From positions 45,478,001-45,542,000 of the forward strand of contig NC_134539.1 in assembly GCF_050624435.1 (NCBI RefSeq): a stretch of 64,000 bases of DNA, read 5' to 3'. Each line of letters opens with the position of its first letter. Position 1 is the first letter of the stretch. This stretch comes from Tenrec ecaudatus. Lineage: Eukaryota; Chordata; Mammalia; Afrosoricida; Tenrecidae. This document shows positions 1 through 9,690 of the stretch, one piece after another. Position numbers and translations under genes: made by a program. The notes under the pieces were generated by a model, which did no database searches, was not told the origin of the DNA, and worked only from the letters and a program-made list of their open reading frames with translations.

Positions 1-213
1 CCAGGTGTCTTCCCTGAGCTTTTCAGCCTGCAGGATGCTATTGTAGATGTCTCCGTGAGCTTGGCTTTGGTTTGGCGATGATGTAATTCTAATCCATGAT
101 GTGGTCTGTTGTGAGGGGAATAAAGTGAGATGTCATCCCTATCGTGGGTTCCAGTGCTGCTCTAACATGGGGAGCTTCCCTGCACGTGGTCTGTATTGTC
201 TTTCACCTCGCAG

Positions 214-303
214 GAGATCATCCAAGAGAGGTGCAAGCAGAAGAGGAGCGACCTGTCTACTGCCGAGAAAGAGGAGCCGGGCGCAGCGCACGTTCTTTGC
301 TGA
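214..303 (+). CDS. candidate C-terminal coding exon, gene not recognised
   Basis: Seen: a pyrimidine-rich tract ending in ...tttcacctcgcag (to 213) is a good splice acceptor. From 214 the phase-0 frame reads 29 codons, starting EIIQERCKQKRSDLS, continuing through an acidic TAEKEEP segment and ending HVLC, with TGA at 301-303. The composition (charged, helix-prone, Lys/Arg then Glu) and absence of any recognisable repeat look like a genuine protein tail rather than a chance frame. The rest of the gene would lie left of the window, with the 3' UTR starting at 304. I do not recognise the protein, and no domain can be assigned to so short a piece. The alternative is a chance open stretch beside a chance acceptor. 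The frame beginning at the ATG at 101 crosses the acceptor in another phase and is not preferred. Confidence 0.35.
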   Translation, partial: EIIQERCKQKRSDLSTAEKEEPGAAHVLC

Positions 304-724
304 GAACTTCCTAGACCCAGAGGATCATGGATGCCAAGACACATAGCCATCATCAAGGAAGGCCTGGCTTACAGAAACTAAAGAGATAAGGACGTCCCTC
401 CAAAGAGAACAGAGAGAAACGCCTTCCCCTAGAGGTCTCACGACGAATTAGAATGTCTAGCCTCCCTAACTGAGAAAGGAAATTTCTGAAAGTTAAAACC
501 ATCCAATTTGTGGTATTTCGGTTACAGCAACATTAGCTAACTCAGCCAACTGCTGACCTGTGCACAGGCTTTCCGTGTAGCTGTTTCAACCAAGAGCCTC
601 TCACTTGCTGGTAACACTCCGTGTGGACACGTGGAGCGAGGAAGCAGTGACCCACCTGGGGGCCCTGGCTGAGTAATGGTTGGGTCAGAGTTTGAGCCTT
701 GCCCAAAGAATGCACTATTACCTT
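304..724 (+). other. unique sequence, possible 3' UTR of the exon at 214-303
   Basis: No repeat family is recognised here. There is no AATAAA close behind the stop, so a 3' UTR assignment rests only on position. Confidence 0.2.
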
Positions 725-775
725 CATCTCCATTTTTCATAGGAGGAAACTGAGGCCAGGAGGGGCTAAGGGAAC
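725..775 (+). mobile_element. MIR core fragment
   Basis: Contains the MIR core phrase 'aggaggaaactgaggccagg', followed by a gap and acagcacatggg. It is old and diverged. Confidence 0.45.
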
Positions 776-1282
776 AGCACATGGGATGTTGCACCAGGTC
801 AGTGTTTGACATGCATGAAGTCCTAAGTTCTACTCTGTGTCTGCAACAAATGAATGGAGTCTGCTTGACTCCTCAGCACCCGTTGGGGGGCCCTCAGCTC
901 TCACTGTGTTGGAGATTTGCCCGTGATTTAGGCAGACACTATGGGAAAATGTTAAAGATAACGATGAAGCATAAGGGGAACAGGACAGAGTCTGAGTTTC
1001 GTGGCTCCAGGGCCCTGTGTACAGCGACTGTTGGTGGGCACTTGATCTGACTACCTTGGGTAGGAGTGGAATGGTATCAATTCAGGCCTCCTGCAGGATA
1101 CAAGGCTTACCTTGAATCTACTTCCATGAGTCTGACTTAGTTGCCAGGAGCATTGCATTGCTTTAGGGCCCAAATAATTCTGCTAATAATCCCTGGATCA
1201 TTAAATGTGGCAATATAGCTATGGTACTTAGTGACCATCAAATATATTTTGTTCATCCCCCCCCCTTCCTCCATCTTTTCTC
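776..1282. other. unique sequence
   Basis: No gene or repeat family is recognised. The + frame at 781-1050 has no splice context or recognisable domain. A short run of C lies near 1258-1265. Confidence 0.4.
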
Positions 1283-1500
1283 TGGAAGCTCTGATAGCAT
1301 AGTGGGTTATGGGTTGGGTTGCTAACCATAAAATCGGCGGTTTAAACCCATCAGCTGCTCCGTGGGAGAGAGAAGGAGGCTTTCTGCTCCCATCCAGATT
1401 GACAGCCTTAAAACCCAAGTGGGGTGGGGCAGTTCGACTCTCTGTGACAGGGTTGCTATAAATCGGAGCGTAAAACTCAGTGAGTTCAAATTGGGTTTTT
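1283..1500 (+). mobile_element. AfroSINE-type tRNA-derived SINE
   Basis: Reads forward from a tRNA-like head (...agcatagtgggttatgggtt..., then a B-box-like ggtttaaaccc) through the 'tttctgctcccat' body to the tail 'gggttgctataaatcggagc'. The family is a tRNA-derived SINE of afrotherian mammals. Confidence 0.8.
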
Positions 1501-1635
1501 GATCTTAAAGCCAACTGTATATTCTTCTTCATATCTAGCTGGAGAAAGCATCCAGAGATTCATGCTGGCAAGATTGAAATGAAATAAAAACTAACCTATA
1601 ATGTTTTTCTAGTGCTAGAGTTTCAACTCTCTTGT

Positions 1636-1842
1636 ACAACCAAAAAAAAAAAAAAGCTCCAAAACTTATGCTGACTCATGGTGACTGTATAGGACAGGCT
1701 AGAACTGCTCCTGTGAGTTTTACAGGCATGGAATCTTTATGAGAATAGAAAGCTTCATCTTTCTCCAGTGGAGCAGCTGGTGGTTTTGAACTGCTGGCCT
1801 TGCCGTTAGCAGCCCATTAGCCACCACTACACGACCTGCGGG
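1636..1842 (-). mobile_element. AfroSINE, antisense
   Basis: On the + strand it starts with an A-rich run, then the family tail (atgctgactcatggtgac), the body (catctttctccagtggagc) and the inverted tRNA head (ggttttgaactgctggcc...). It is well preserved and ends at a short G run directly before the hairpin at 1844-1914. Confidence 0.85.
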
Positions 1843-1843
1843 G

Positions 1844-1914
1844 AATAACATGATGGGCTAACAGAAGAAAAGGACACTGGCTCCACGGCAGAACTGTTAA
1901 CCCATCATGTTATT
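1844..1914. repeat. 21-bp-arm inverted repeat, 29-nt loop
   Basis: Arm 1844-1864 and arm 1894-1914 are reverse complements with a single mismatch (C at 1859 against the reverse complement's T). Both contain the core catgatgggytaacag. The loop is 1865-1893. It abuts the 3' boundary of the SINE at 1636-1842. Neither arm belongs to the SINE consensus as I know it. Confidence 0.75.
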
Positions 1915-2935
1915 CTGTTCTTAGGAACAGCAGCCGAGACGATTCCACCCACAAATGCCCCACATAAACCAGATACCCAGAGCTCTTGGCTATGTTGCTC
2001 ATTCTCGTCTCCCCATAGCTCAGGTGCACTATTTGTCCGGCACGCGCATCTCTGAGGCTTCAGAGAGGACAGTTCAGTGCAACCCACTCATCCACACTCC
2101 CAGGACAAGCATGCCTGCATTACATAACGCGGCCGACAAACACAACCCAGTTGCCTGACGCAGGCACTGTGACCTGACATGCATTCTCCTTGCCCGTGGG
2201 CACTCCGTGCAGACTGTAGCTGCAGAAATGCAGGAGCTCCAGATGTTTATCCCCTAATCCCGAGCCTGATGCCCCACTTACAGTACTGTACTTGGCCATG
2301 CGAATGCTCTCTCCCCCGGAGTATCTTCCGGGGTGGATTTGATACAGGGAGAGTGTGTCTCTGGCATGTTTTAATTAGGTGACTCTACCCTGGTCACGGG
2401 GAGGGCCAGGGGCCAGCATATGCCAAAGCCATTGAGCTCCCCCGTTGTCCACTGAGGCCTATTCTGAGACACATGAGGCCGAGTCCTTGATTCTGATGAG
2501 ACTCTCAGACTGCAGGAAGGGACAAGACAGACACATGCCACGAATGAACATGTCAGGTGGTCCTTGTCCCCCAGACAAGTTCTGTGGAACAGGCTGTGGC
2601 CTGAGAACCTGCAACAAGGGCACGGAGTTCAGGGAGGATGGGCAACACAGCTGGACTCCGCAGGTGGAGAGAGGGAGCGCTCAGGCAGGCATGGAGCAGC
2701 GCTGCATTCTCTGTAGAGGAAAGAACTGGAGGGAAGGCCCAGGGGTTGGCTTAGGGGGTGAGGGGTATAAAAGGGCAGGGAGTGTCTGACAGGTGACCGA
2801 TTCTTAAAGCTGATAGGATGTGAACAGTGTAGGAGGGATGCAGCCTGAAAGGTAGACTCGGGACAGATCACAAAGACTCCTGAAAGGCAGGCCAAGGAGT
2901 TGATCCTGTGAAGACCTTAGAAGACATCAAGCAAA
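1915..2935. other. unique sequence with a TATA-like motif
   Basis: No gene is recognised. The + frame at 2445-2789 and the - frame at 2629-2895 show no domain or splice sites. The stretch 2810-2930 resembles an old dispersed mammalian repeat ('ggacagatcacaaag', 'aggccaaggagttgatcctg'), but I cannot name the family. Confidence 0.35.
2766..2774 (+). promoter_or_regulatory. consensus TATA box, isolated
   Basis: GGGTATAAAAGGGC is an ideal vertebrate core TATA with G-rich flanks. No exon, initiator or CpG island is evident downstream, so it may be chance. Confidence 0.2.
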
Positions 2936-3118
2936 ACCTATTGCTGTCGGTCCAATGGCAGCTCCCAATGACCCCATGTGCTACCGCAAACTGGGCTTCC
3001 TAGAGTTTCCATGAATCTTCACCAGAAGCAGATCTCCAGCGATTTCTTCTGTGGGACAATGGGGTGGGTCCAAACCATCAACCTTTAGGTGAGCAGTAGA
3101 CTATAACGCCCTAACTGG
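2936..3118 (-). mobile_element. AfroSINE, antisense, older copy
   Basis: Shows 'cccaatgaccccatgtgc', a body with agcagatctccagcgatttcttc, and the inverted head 'gtccaaaccatcaaccttt'. It is diverged and belongs to the subtype with the 'agcagatc(g)ccag' body. Confidence 0.65.
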
Positions 3119-3121
3119 TTA

Positions 3122-3268
3122 CCGCTGAGTCGACTTCGACTCACCGCCGTGCCCTGCACGTTCCAGCAGAACTGTGCTCCGAGTTTTCAATGGAGGATTC
3201 AAACAAACAAACAAACAAGTAAATTTCCAGGCCTTTCTCCATTTCACCTCTGGATGGGCTTTCCTTTG
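3122..3268 (-). mobile_element. AfroSINE fragment interrupted by (CAAA)n
   Basis: Tail 'gagtcgacttcgactcaccg' at 3127 is followed by agaactgtgctccgagttttc, an AAAC tetranucleotide run (about 3200-3220) and then the body motif tttccaggcctttctcc. It is truncated before the tRNA head. Confidence 0.5.
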
Positions 3269-3653
3269 ACTTCAGCAGCAGCAGACATATGAGCCGTTTG
3301 CTCCCAGAGAAGGTATAGCAGTGCTTCATTGGGGAGGGACATGGCCAGGCCTTTATTTGACTTAAGTCTTGGCCTGCAAGAGGTTGGACTGAGGGGGGAA
3401 GAAAGGGGAGAGATGGTGGCAATCGTGTGGCAATAGGCTGACCTGGACAGGGACAGAGGATTGGACAAGCAGAGCTGCTGGGGTGCGAATTGTGATGGTT
3501 GTAAGGAAGACAGAGGGAAGCTCAAGGACCGACGGATTCCAGTGATTCTGTAGCATGACTTACAGATGGTCCTTGAACTGATATGAGGGCTTTAGGTGGA
3601 AGTGTTTATCTGAGGAGATCGGTGGAAAGGTGAGGCAACGGAATGAGAACAGT
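3269..3653. other. unique sequence
   Basis: No gene or repeat is recognised. Antisense frames here are short and overlap each other in several phases. Confidence 0.4.
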
Positions 3654-4866
3654 CTTCTCCTCCTCCTCTCCCTCCTCCTCCTCCTCTTCCTCCTCTCCCT
3701 CCTCCTCCTCCTCCTCCTCTTCCTCCTCCTCCTCCTCCTCCTCCTCCATCTCCTCCTCCTCCTCCTCCTCCTCCTCCATCTCCTCCTCCTCCTCCTCCTC
3801 CTCTTCCTCCTCCTCCTCCTCCTCCATCTCCTCCTCCTCCTCCTCCATCTCCTCCTCTCCCTCCTCCTCCTCTTCCTCCTCTCCCTCCTCCTCCTCCATC
3901 TCCTCCTCCTCCTCCATCTCCTCCTCCTCCTCTTCCTCCTCCTCCTCCTCCTCCATCTCCTCCTCCTCCTCTTCCTCCTCCATCTCCTCCTCCTCCTCTT
4001 CCTCCTCCTCCTCCTCCTCCATCTCCTCCTCCTCCTCTTCCTCCTCCATCTCCTCCTCTTCCTCCTCCTCCTCCTCCTCCATCTTCTCCTCCTCCTCTTC
4101 CTCCTCCATCTCCTCCTCCTCCTCTTCCTCCTCCTCCTCCTCCTCTTCCTCCTCCATCTCCTCCTCCTCCTCTTCCTCCTCCATCTCCTCCTCCTCTTCC
4201 TCCTCCTCCTCCTCCTCTTCCTCCTCCTCCTCCTTCTCCTCCATCTCCTCCTCCTCCTCTTCCTCCTCCTCCTCCTTCTCCATCTCCTCCTCCTCCTCCT
4301 CCTCCTCCATCTCCTCCTCCTCCTCTTCTTCCTCTCCCTCCTCCTCCTCCTCCTCCTCCTCTTCCTCCTCCTCCTCCTCCATCTCCTCCTCCTCCATCTC
4401 CTCCTCTCCCTCCTCCTCCTCTTCCTCCTCTCCCTCCTCCTCCTCCATCTCCTCCTCCTCCTCCATCTCCTCCTCCTCCTCTTCCTCCTCCTCCTCCTCC
4501 TCCATCTCCTCCTCCTCTTCCTCCTCCATCTCCTCCTCCTCCTCTTCCTCCTCCTCCTCCTCCTCCATCTCCTCCTCCTCCTCCTCCTCCTCCTCCTCTT
4601 CCTCCTCCTCCTCCTCCTCCATCTCCTCCTCCTCCTCTTCCTCCTCCTCCTCCTCCTCTTCCATCTCCTCCTCCTCCTCCTCCTCCTCCTCCTCCTCCAT
4701 CTCCTCCTCCTCCATCTCCTCCTCCTCCTCTTCCATCTCCTCCTCCATCTCTCCCTCCTCCTCCTCCTCCTCCATCTCCTCCTCCTCCTCTTCCTCCTCC
4801 TCCTCCTCCTCCATCTCCTCCTCCTCCTCTCCCTCCTCCTCCTCCTCCTCCATCTCCTCCTCCTCC
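3654..4866. repeat. 1.2 kb CTC/CTCC polypyrimidine tandem repeat
   Basis: The + strand is almost pure C/T, made of CTC triplets with frequent TTCC and TCCC variants. The only purines are single A residues in CCATCTCC units, spaced roughly 15-30 bp apart. A larger unit is duplicated inside it: the stretch from about 3840 to 3970 recurs 549 bp downstream (about 4389-4519) with almost no change. Lacking stops, the array is open in most frames: 430-450-codon frames of polyLeu and polySer on + and polyArg, polyGly and polyGlu on -. These are artefacts of the repeat. The purine strand has GGAGGAGGAGG runs able to form triplex or quadruplex DNA. Confidence 0.97.
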
Positions 4867-5160
4867 AGGTGGTTGGCTCATGCAATGGAGTCTCTTACAC
4901 CACCTGGGCCCAGGTTTGTGCTGGAGGGTGAAGGGGCAGTGGGATAGGTAAAGCAATCTCCAGAATTTCCCTTTCAGTTCTGGGGTAGTGGTGAATTACC
5001 CAAAGAGCAAGGGAAACAGGAACTGACTTGTGCTTATTTCACACATGCGGTAAAAAAATGTTTACTCACTAGAGAAGAATAAATAAGCACCAGCAAGCCT
5101 ATGCTCACATTGTTTACCGAATAATCTGACCCACCCCCCACCATGGTCTTGCTTTTGCAG

Positions 5161-5211
5161 CAATGCAGAAGAAATTGTGCTTCGACGGGGCGACAAGTGG
5201 AGGCTTGTGAA
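5161..5211 (+). CDS. candidate 51-nt internal exon, gene not recognised
   Basis: Seen: acceptor ...ggtcttgcttttgcag ends at 5160 and donor AA|GTGAGTG starts at 5212, both close to consensus. In the frame entered after one base (C) the exon reads AEEIVLRRGDKWRLV with no stop and leaves two bases (AA). Those two bases join in phase with the G that opens the candidate exon at 5356 to make AAG. Without splicing the same frame would end at once (AAG TGA). An upstream partner could use the acceptor formed by the end of the CTC repeat (...cctcctccag|GTGGTTGG at 4867, donor CAG|GTTTGT at 4912). No family is recognised, and a chance arrangement remains quite possible. Confidence 0.22.
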
Positions 5212-5355
5212 GTGAGTGAGAGGACGCTGGGTGGGCCAGGCTAGTCCACCGACCTCCCTGCAAGAGGCAACACACAGCAGATCCGCCTTTCTTCATTGAC
5301 TCCCTTTCTTTTTTCTCTGTCTTCTTTCTTTGACTTTTCTCCTCTCATGGGCAGG

Positions 5356-5487
5356 AACAGGATACTTTTACATGCAGAGTACAAGGAGAAGCCCCAGGGC
5401 CAGGGAGGAGGGAATGGCTGGACCGCATCCTCTAAGAACTCTGGTCTAGTGGCAGAAAAGAAATCAGACACTCACAGCCACTTTTGA
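5356..5487 (+). CDS. candidate terminal exon paired with 5161-5211
   Basis: A long polypyrimidine tract (about 5303-5345) precedes ...ctctcatgggcag ending at 5355, a strong acceptor. The phase set by the previous candidate exon stays open for 43 codons, reading NRILLHAEYKEKPQGQ, then a Gly-rich stretch, a Ser/Lys-rich tail ending SHF, and TGA at 5485-5487. The implied intron, 5212-5355, is 144 nt with GT...AG ends. The match of phase supports the pair weakly (one in three by chance). No repeat family is recognised across it. Confidence 0.22.
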   Translation, partial: NRILLHAEYKEKPQGQGGGNGWTASSKNSGLVAEKKSDTHSHF

Positions 5488-5726
5488 CTAAAAGAAACCC
5501 ATAAGGGGGGGAACAAACAGTTTCAGAACAGAGCAGCTTCCACCACGTCCACCCAGGAAATGAGACTGGAGCTGGAATTGAGAGATGGGGCTTTGTCATG
5601 AGGACAAAGAAGGGCATTTTAGACAAAAGCACAGGGTACGGGAGAGGATGCCCTGCTCCGTTCTCACTTCCTCCCCCTCCTTTCTTCATCGCCCCTCCGC
5701 TCTCTTCCATATACCATCCCAACGAA

Positions 5727-5912
5727 ATCCTACTGCAATATGTAGGCGACTGGTAGGTTAGGTCTTGAGCTAAACACTTTGCCTGTGTTATTTGTATTGA
5801 ATGCTGCCCCTAAAGGAAGGTTACTCATCACTCCCTCATCTCGGGATGAGGAAGATGTTGAGGAACATTCTTGAGTCACATGGCTAGTGGATGAGAACGG
5901 TTGGAATTCAGT
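5727..5912 (+). mobile_element. MIR/MIR3-like fragment
   Basis: Pattern of 'ctaaacactttgcctgtg' then 'gaggaagatgttgagg' and 'gtcacatggctagtgg', in MIR order. Heavily diverged. Confidence 0.5.
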
Positions 5913-7394
5913 GACTGACCCCGCTCCCTTGTTTAAAAATTGTCCCCTTTTTGAAATTTTATCAACTGAGAAGTGTGAGTCTTCTGTTCCAAATGTAACT
6001 ATGATTTGATATCATTTATTACCGTTATTAAATGCCATCCGGCCACCCCCTGCTCCGGTCAACCTTGTCAACCATGGAACAGAGCACTGCCAAGCCCTGT
6101 GCCAGCCCCACGTTCCGTTGTAGCTCAGACCATTGATGCTATTTCAAAGTATGTTGCCAGGCCTTGCTTCCTAATCTGATTTAGGTTGAAGCTCTGCACA
6201 ACATCTGCTCATCTTCATCGCCCTACAGAAGTCTCCCTGGACAAACAACTGTTGACTGTGGATGAAGTTCCTTAACTGGGAACCAGAACGAGGTCTCCAG
6301 CATGGAACGTGAGAACTCGCACTGAACAGAATAAGGTGCATAGAGTATGCGGTGCAGGGTAGGAAGCCAGGGGAGCTACGCCCATGATCTTGCCACAGGT
6401 GTCTTGGAAAAGAGATGGAGGCAACCTCCATCTCCTCTCCATCACCTGCCTTACAGAGCCGAGGGCTGCTGGAAAGGACAGGACCCGGAAAGAACCATGC
6501 AGCTCTGCACGTGCACAGTTGCACAAGGCCCGGGCTCCATCTGATGTTCTACTGCCGCCCTCTTACGATCCTTAATCATTCTGACAAGAGCCTCTAATTG
6601 TCATCTTGCACTGGGCCCATAAATTGCATAGTGTCCTTCCTGGGACGCACACTTACCAGGCCAGTTTCAGGTGAGAGTTCACTAGGGCCCTCTGGCTGCC
6701 TGCCTTTCAGCAATTCCCCACCAACTCCCTGGAGACCGACAGCTGCTTTGATCTGAGACCCAGGCTGGTTCCTGGGTCCGCACAGAGTAGCAGAATGATG
6801 GTGTCCAGCACCAGGCATGATTATCCAAATCATTTCCTCATGTGACCAGGACCTGGCTTAATATTTCCCAGGTACCAGGTGTTCCCCCAAATATCTGCAT
6901 GTGGAAGGATTTGGGTGGCTCCATTCTTTTCTCTTTCGATAAAACAATTAGGTCATTTAGAGTACGAAAAGCTTTGAAATCATGAAAGTACTTTATTTGA
7001 AGTTTGGGGAAGAAAGGATTTTTGATGGTGAAAAGAAAGACAGCTATTTCCATGTTAAACAAAGAGACATCGGAGAGATTTCTATTTGATGGTAATAGCT
7101 CGGAGGAGTCTATTGTCCATAAGGACCCCAGGGAGTAGTCACTTTGTAGTTAATCGGGACTAGGCCTGAGAGGGGGAAGTTGCAGGAAGAAATCTGTAGA
7201 TTCAGATAATAAAGAGCTTCCGGCCTTTGAAAACATGTAGAGATGGGTCTCCTCAACTCGCCGAAAGGCGAAGTGCTTCTCTCTGGAGGAGAGGTGTGGG
7301 GTCTTGCTCCTTTGATGGAGGAGTACAGGAGCTCCACGCCGCAAACAGGCCATTGGATCAGGTGGACTTGAAGGTTCTTAACAACCATCCTGTG
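5913..7394. other. unique sequence, 1.5 kb
   Basis: No repeat, RNA gene or convincing exon. Overlapping short frames at 6170-6600 occur on both strands and have no splice context. Nothing else is seen. Confidence 0.4.
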
Positions 7395-7592
7395 GGCGCC
7401 CTGGGAGCAGAAAGTTATGCACTGGAATGCTAAGTGCAAGGCCAGCCGTTTGAAACCACAAGCTGTTCCTCAGGAGAAAGATGGGGGCTTTCTACTGAGC
7501 AAACTACCAGGGTGATTTGACCATGTTCTACAAAGGTATCCATGAGTCAGACTCAACTCAATGGCAGTGAGTGAGTGAGTGAGTGAGTGAGA
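7395..7592 (+). mobile_element. AfroSINE with (GTGA)n tail
   Basis: Head 'ggcgccctgggagcagaaag', B-box-like 'gccgtttgaaaccac', body 'gaaagatgggggctttctac', tail 'tatccatgagtcagactc'. It ends in a GTGA microsatellite at 7566-7592. Confidence 0.75.
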
Positions 7593-7602
7593 GAACAACC
7601 AT

Positions 7603-7836
7603 TCAAAACCAAAAATCCAAACTCACTGCCTTTGATGATTTACACTCTTAGGAACTCTATATAGGTTATCCCTCATCTGGGGAGGATCATCTGTATTCTG
7701 TTCTATCAAATCACTCTGAGTTCCTGAGACTGTCAATCTTTACAGGGTCAGACAGCCTCATCCTTCTCCCAGGGTTTGAACCAGACTTTCAATGAGCAGC
7801 CTAATGCTTAATCCACAGTGCCACCAGGACTCCCTA
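7603..7836 (-). mobile_element. AfroSINE, antisense
   Basis: Begins with the inverted family tail 'ccaaactcactgcctttga', carries 'ctgtcaatctttacaggg' and 'cctcatccttctccc', and ends 'cagtgccaccaggactcc' (inverted tRNA head). The previous SINE is in the opposite orientation, giving an inverted pair about 10 bp apart. Confidence 0.75.
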
Positions 7837-8344
7837 AACTCATACATAAACAGGAGAAGTTCCATGAAAGCAAATCACTGCCACAAGTCCATGATCCTAG
7901 CTGGTTACCTTCCTTTGAAAGAAAGGAACGGATACATTTTAAACTTGAGAACAGCTCAGTCTAGAACCGAGAAGTACAGATCCTTTCAAGATTAACCAGA
8001 TCAGAGTCAGGAAGGGTGGGTTGGTACAAGAACACGCGCACCCAGATCAAAGGCACTCCTTCTCAGCCTGGTGGTCTGGAGCGGGTCGGCCTCAGGTATC
8101 CACTTTTCTAACACGGAGCAGAAGTACCTGCATTAGCACACACCTGGCCAAGGGCTTGGGAGAGTATGTCTGCGAAACGTGAACAGAAATGTCACATCCA
8201 TCACAGTGCTCCTGGCATTTCCACAGGCATCAGCTCTATCCTGGAATCAAGCAGCCAGGCACCGGCCCTGGAAGATGCCCCTGGAAAATGACTGTGTTTG
8301 TTGACTTGGAAGTGTTAAAAAACAGAGTCTGAAAGTCAGGACAC
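7837..8344. other. unique sequence
   Basis: No recognised gene or repeat. Confidence 0.4.
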
Positions 8345-8582
8345 CTCGATGCTCATTCTGGTTCCATCTTTAGCTACGTTCATGACTTGGGCCAAGTCTT
8401 TTACCCTCTCAGAGCCTGAGTTTTTCCATCTTTAAAATAGGCATAATGGTCCTACCTCACAACACCAGTGCTGAGGGTTGGATTAGCTAATATTTATAAA
8501 CTGCTTAGAAAAACTCTTGGGACACTGCACATACTAATTACATGTGTTACTTTATAATTATCCAATACTCAAAGAGCTACAA
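8345..8582 (+). mobile_element. MIR element
   Basis: Nearly full order: 'gacttgggccaagtctttta', 'ctctcagagcctgag', 'catctttaaaataggcataa', then 'taaactgcttagaaaaac' and a late 'acatactaattac' part. Confidence 0.7.
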
Positions 8583-9299
8583 GACTTCACAGAGCCTCTG
8601 ACCGCTGTCATCACCATCATGATTTGATCTGAAGAATCGGAGGCTCAAGTTGATCCTGGGCACACTTAAGGTCAGAAGACAAATCCCTACTTTCATTCCC
8701 TACTGCCAGCCAGCGGGGTTAGATGGGCTCAGAGGTGACTGCCAGTTCTGATATTCAGCGATTCTCCATTTATAGTCAGAGAGATTGTAATGGGGTTCAT
8801 TTGGGTTGGGACTCATTCATCCCCGCGTTCTGATGGCACCAGCTGGATGCAGAAAAAGTCCACTTTCAGACTAACCTCCTCTTCTGGATTGTACGGGAAG
8901 TGATGTCCCATCAACATCTTGCTGAGTGTTAGCTGCTTCCTTGGAAGCTCCCATCAGCACTGGCGATGGGAACCAGAAGGGCCGGTCTTTTTGATGTCGA
9001 TGAGACTGAGCCTGGCTCGCCCAGCTCAGCAGTAATTCTGAGTACACGCGGGGGTTGCAAGAATAAAGGTGGAATCCTACTTCTCCTCTCGCCGCCCTTG
9101 TGTCAGTCACGGGCATTATTGCCCAAGAGCTTCTCAAGTTGGAAAGGGCAGTGCTATCCTCCTTCCTTATCTTCCCAAGTCAGTGTGCTCTCAAAAGAAA
9201 GCCTCCTGCGGATCCCCTGACAGACAAAATAAGGTTTAAACTTGCCACTCCAGACTCCTCGGGCATCGGGCATCAGTCCCTGCCCAGCATCCTCTTTCT
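8583..9299. other. unique sequence
   Basis: No gene or repeat is recognised. Confidence 0.35.
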
Positions 9300-9690
9300 T
9301 TCCTCCCCATTCACCTTCCTCTTTTTCGCCTCCAGGGGAGTCAATCTTCAACCACGGAGAACCCCTTCTGCTCTGTCCAGCCCCTCCAATCCCCAGCACT
9401 CTTCAACACAGAGTCTTCCAATCTTTGCTCTTGTCTTGTCCTACAGCTGAAGTGCCCCTCCTGTCTCACTACAGACTCTATTTCCTACAGCCTTCTCGGG
9501 CACTTCATCTTTTCCCCGCAGTCCTAAAATGTGTCTCTCTTTTTAGCATGTTTCCCTCCCTGCTCTCAAATGTCACAGTCAATAATTTCCACCTCAGATT
9601 CTCTTCTCCCATGGACTCTTCAATCCCTGATAATCTGACTTCTGACATATCTATGCTACTGAAATTACTCCTGGCAATGGTTTCCCAAAG
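9300..9690 (+). mobile_element. possible ancient LINE relic (L2/CR1-like)
   Basis: Pyrimidine-rich text with 'gactcttcaatccctg', 'aatctgacttctgac' and 'ctactgaaattactcctg' follows the order of an old mammalian LINE segment, but is too diverged for a firm call. The 206-codon + frame at 9242-9862 runs through this and the next SINE and is not a gene. Confidence 0.3.

Noticed and set aside
1137-1532. 131-codon - frame
   Set aside because: Lies mostly over the AfroSINE at 1283-1500 in reverse orientation.
3560-4956. Six overlapping 410-450-codon frames (polyLeu, polySer, polyArg, polyGly, polyGlu)
   Set aside because: All are translations of the same CTC/CTCC low-complexity array, open on both strands because it lacks stop codons. 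No initiation context, splice sites or non-repeat domain supports a protein.
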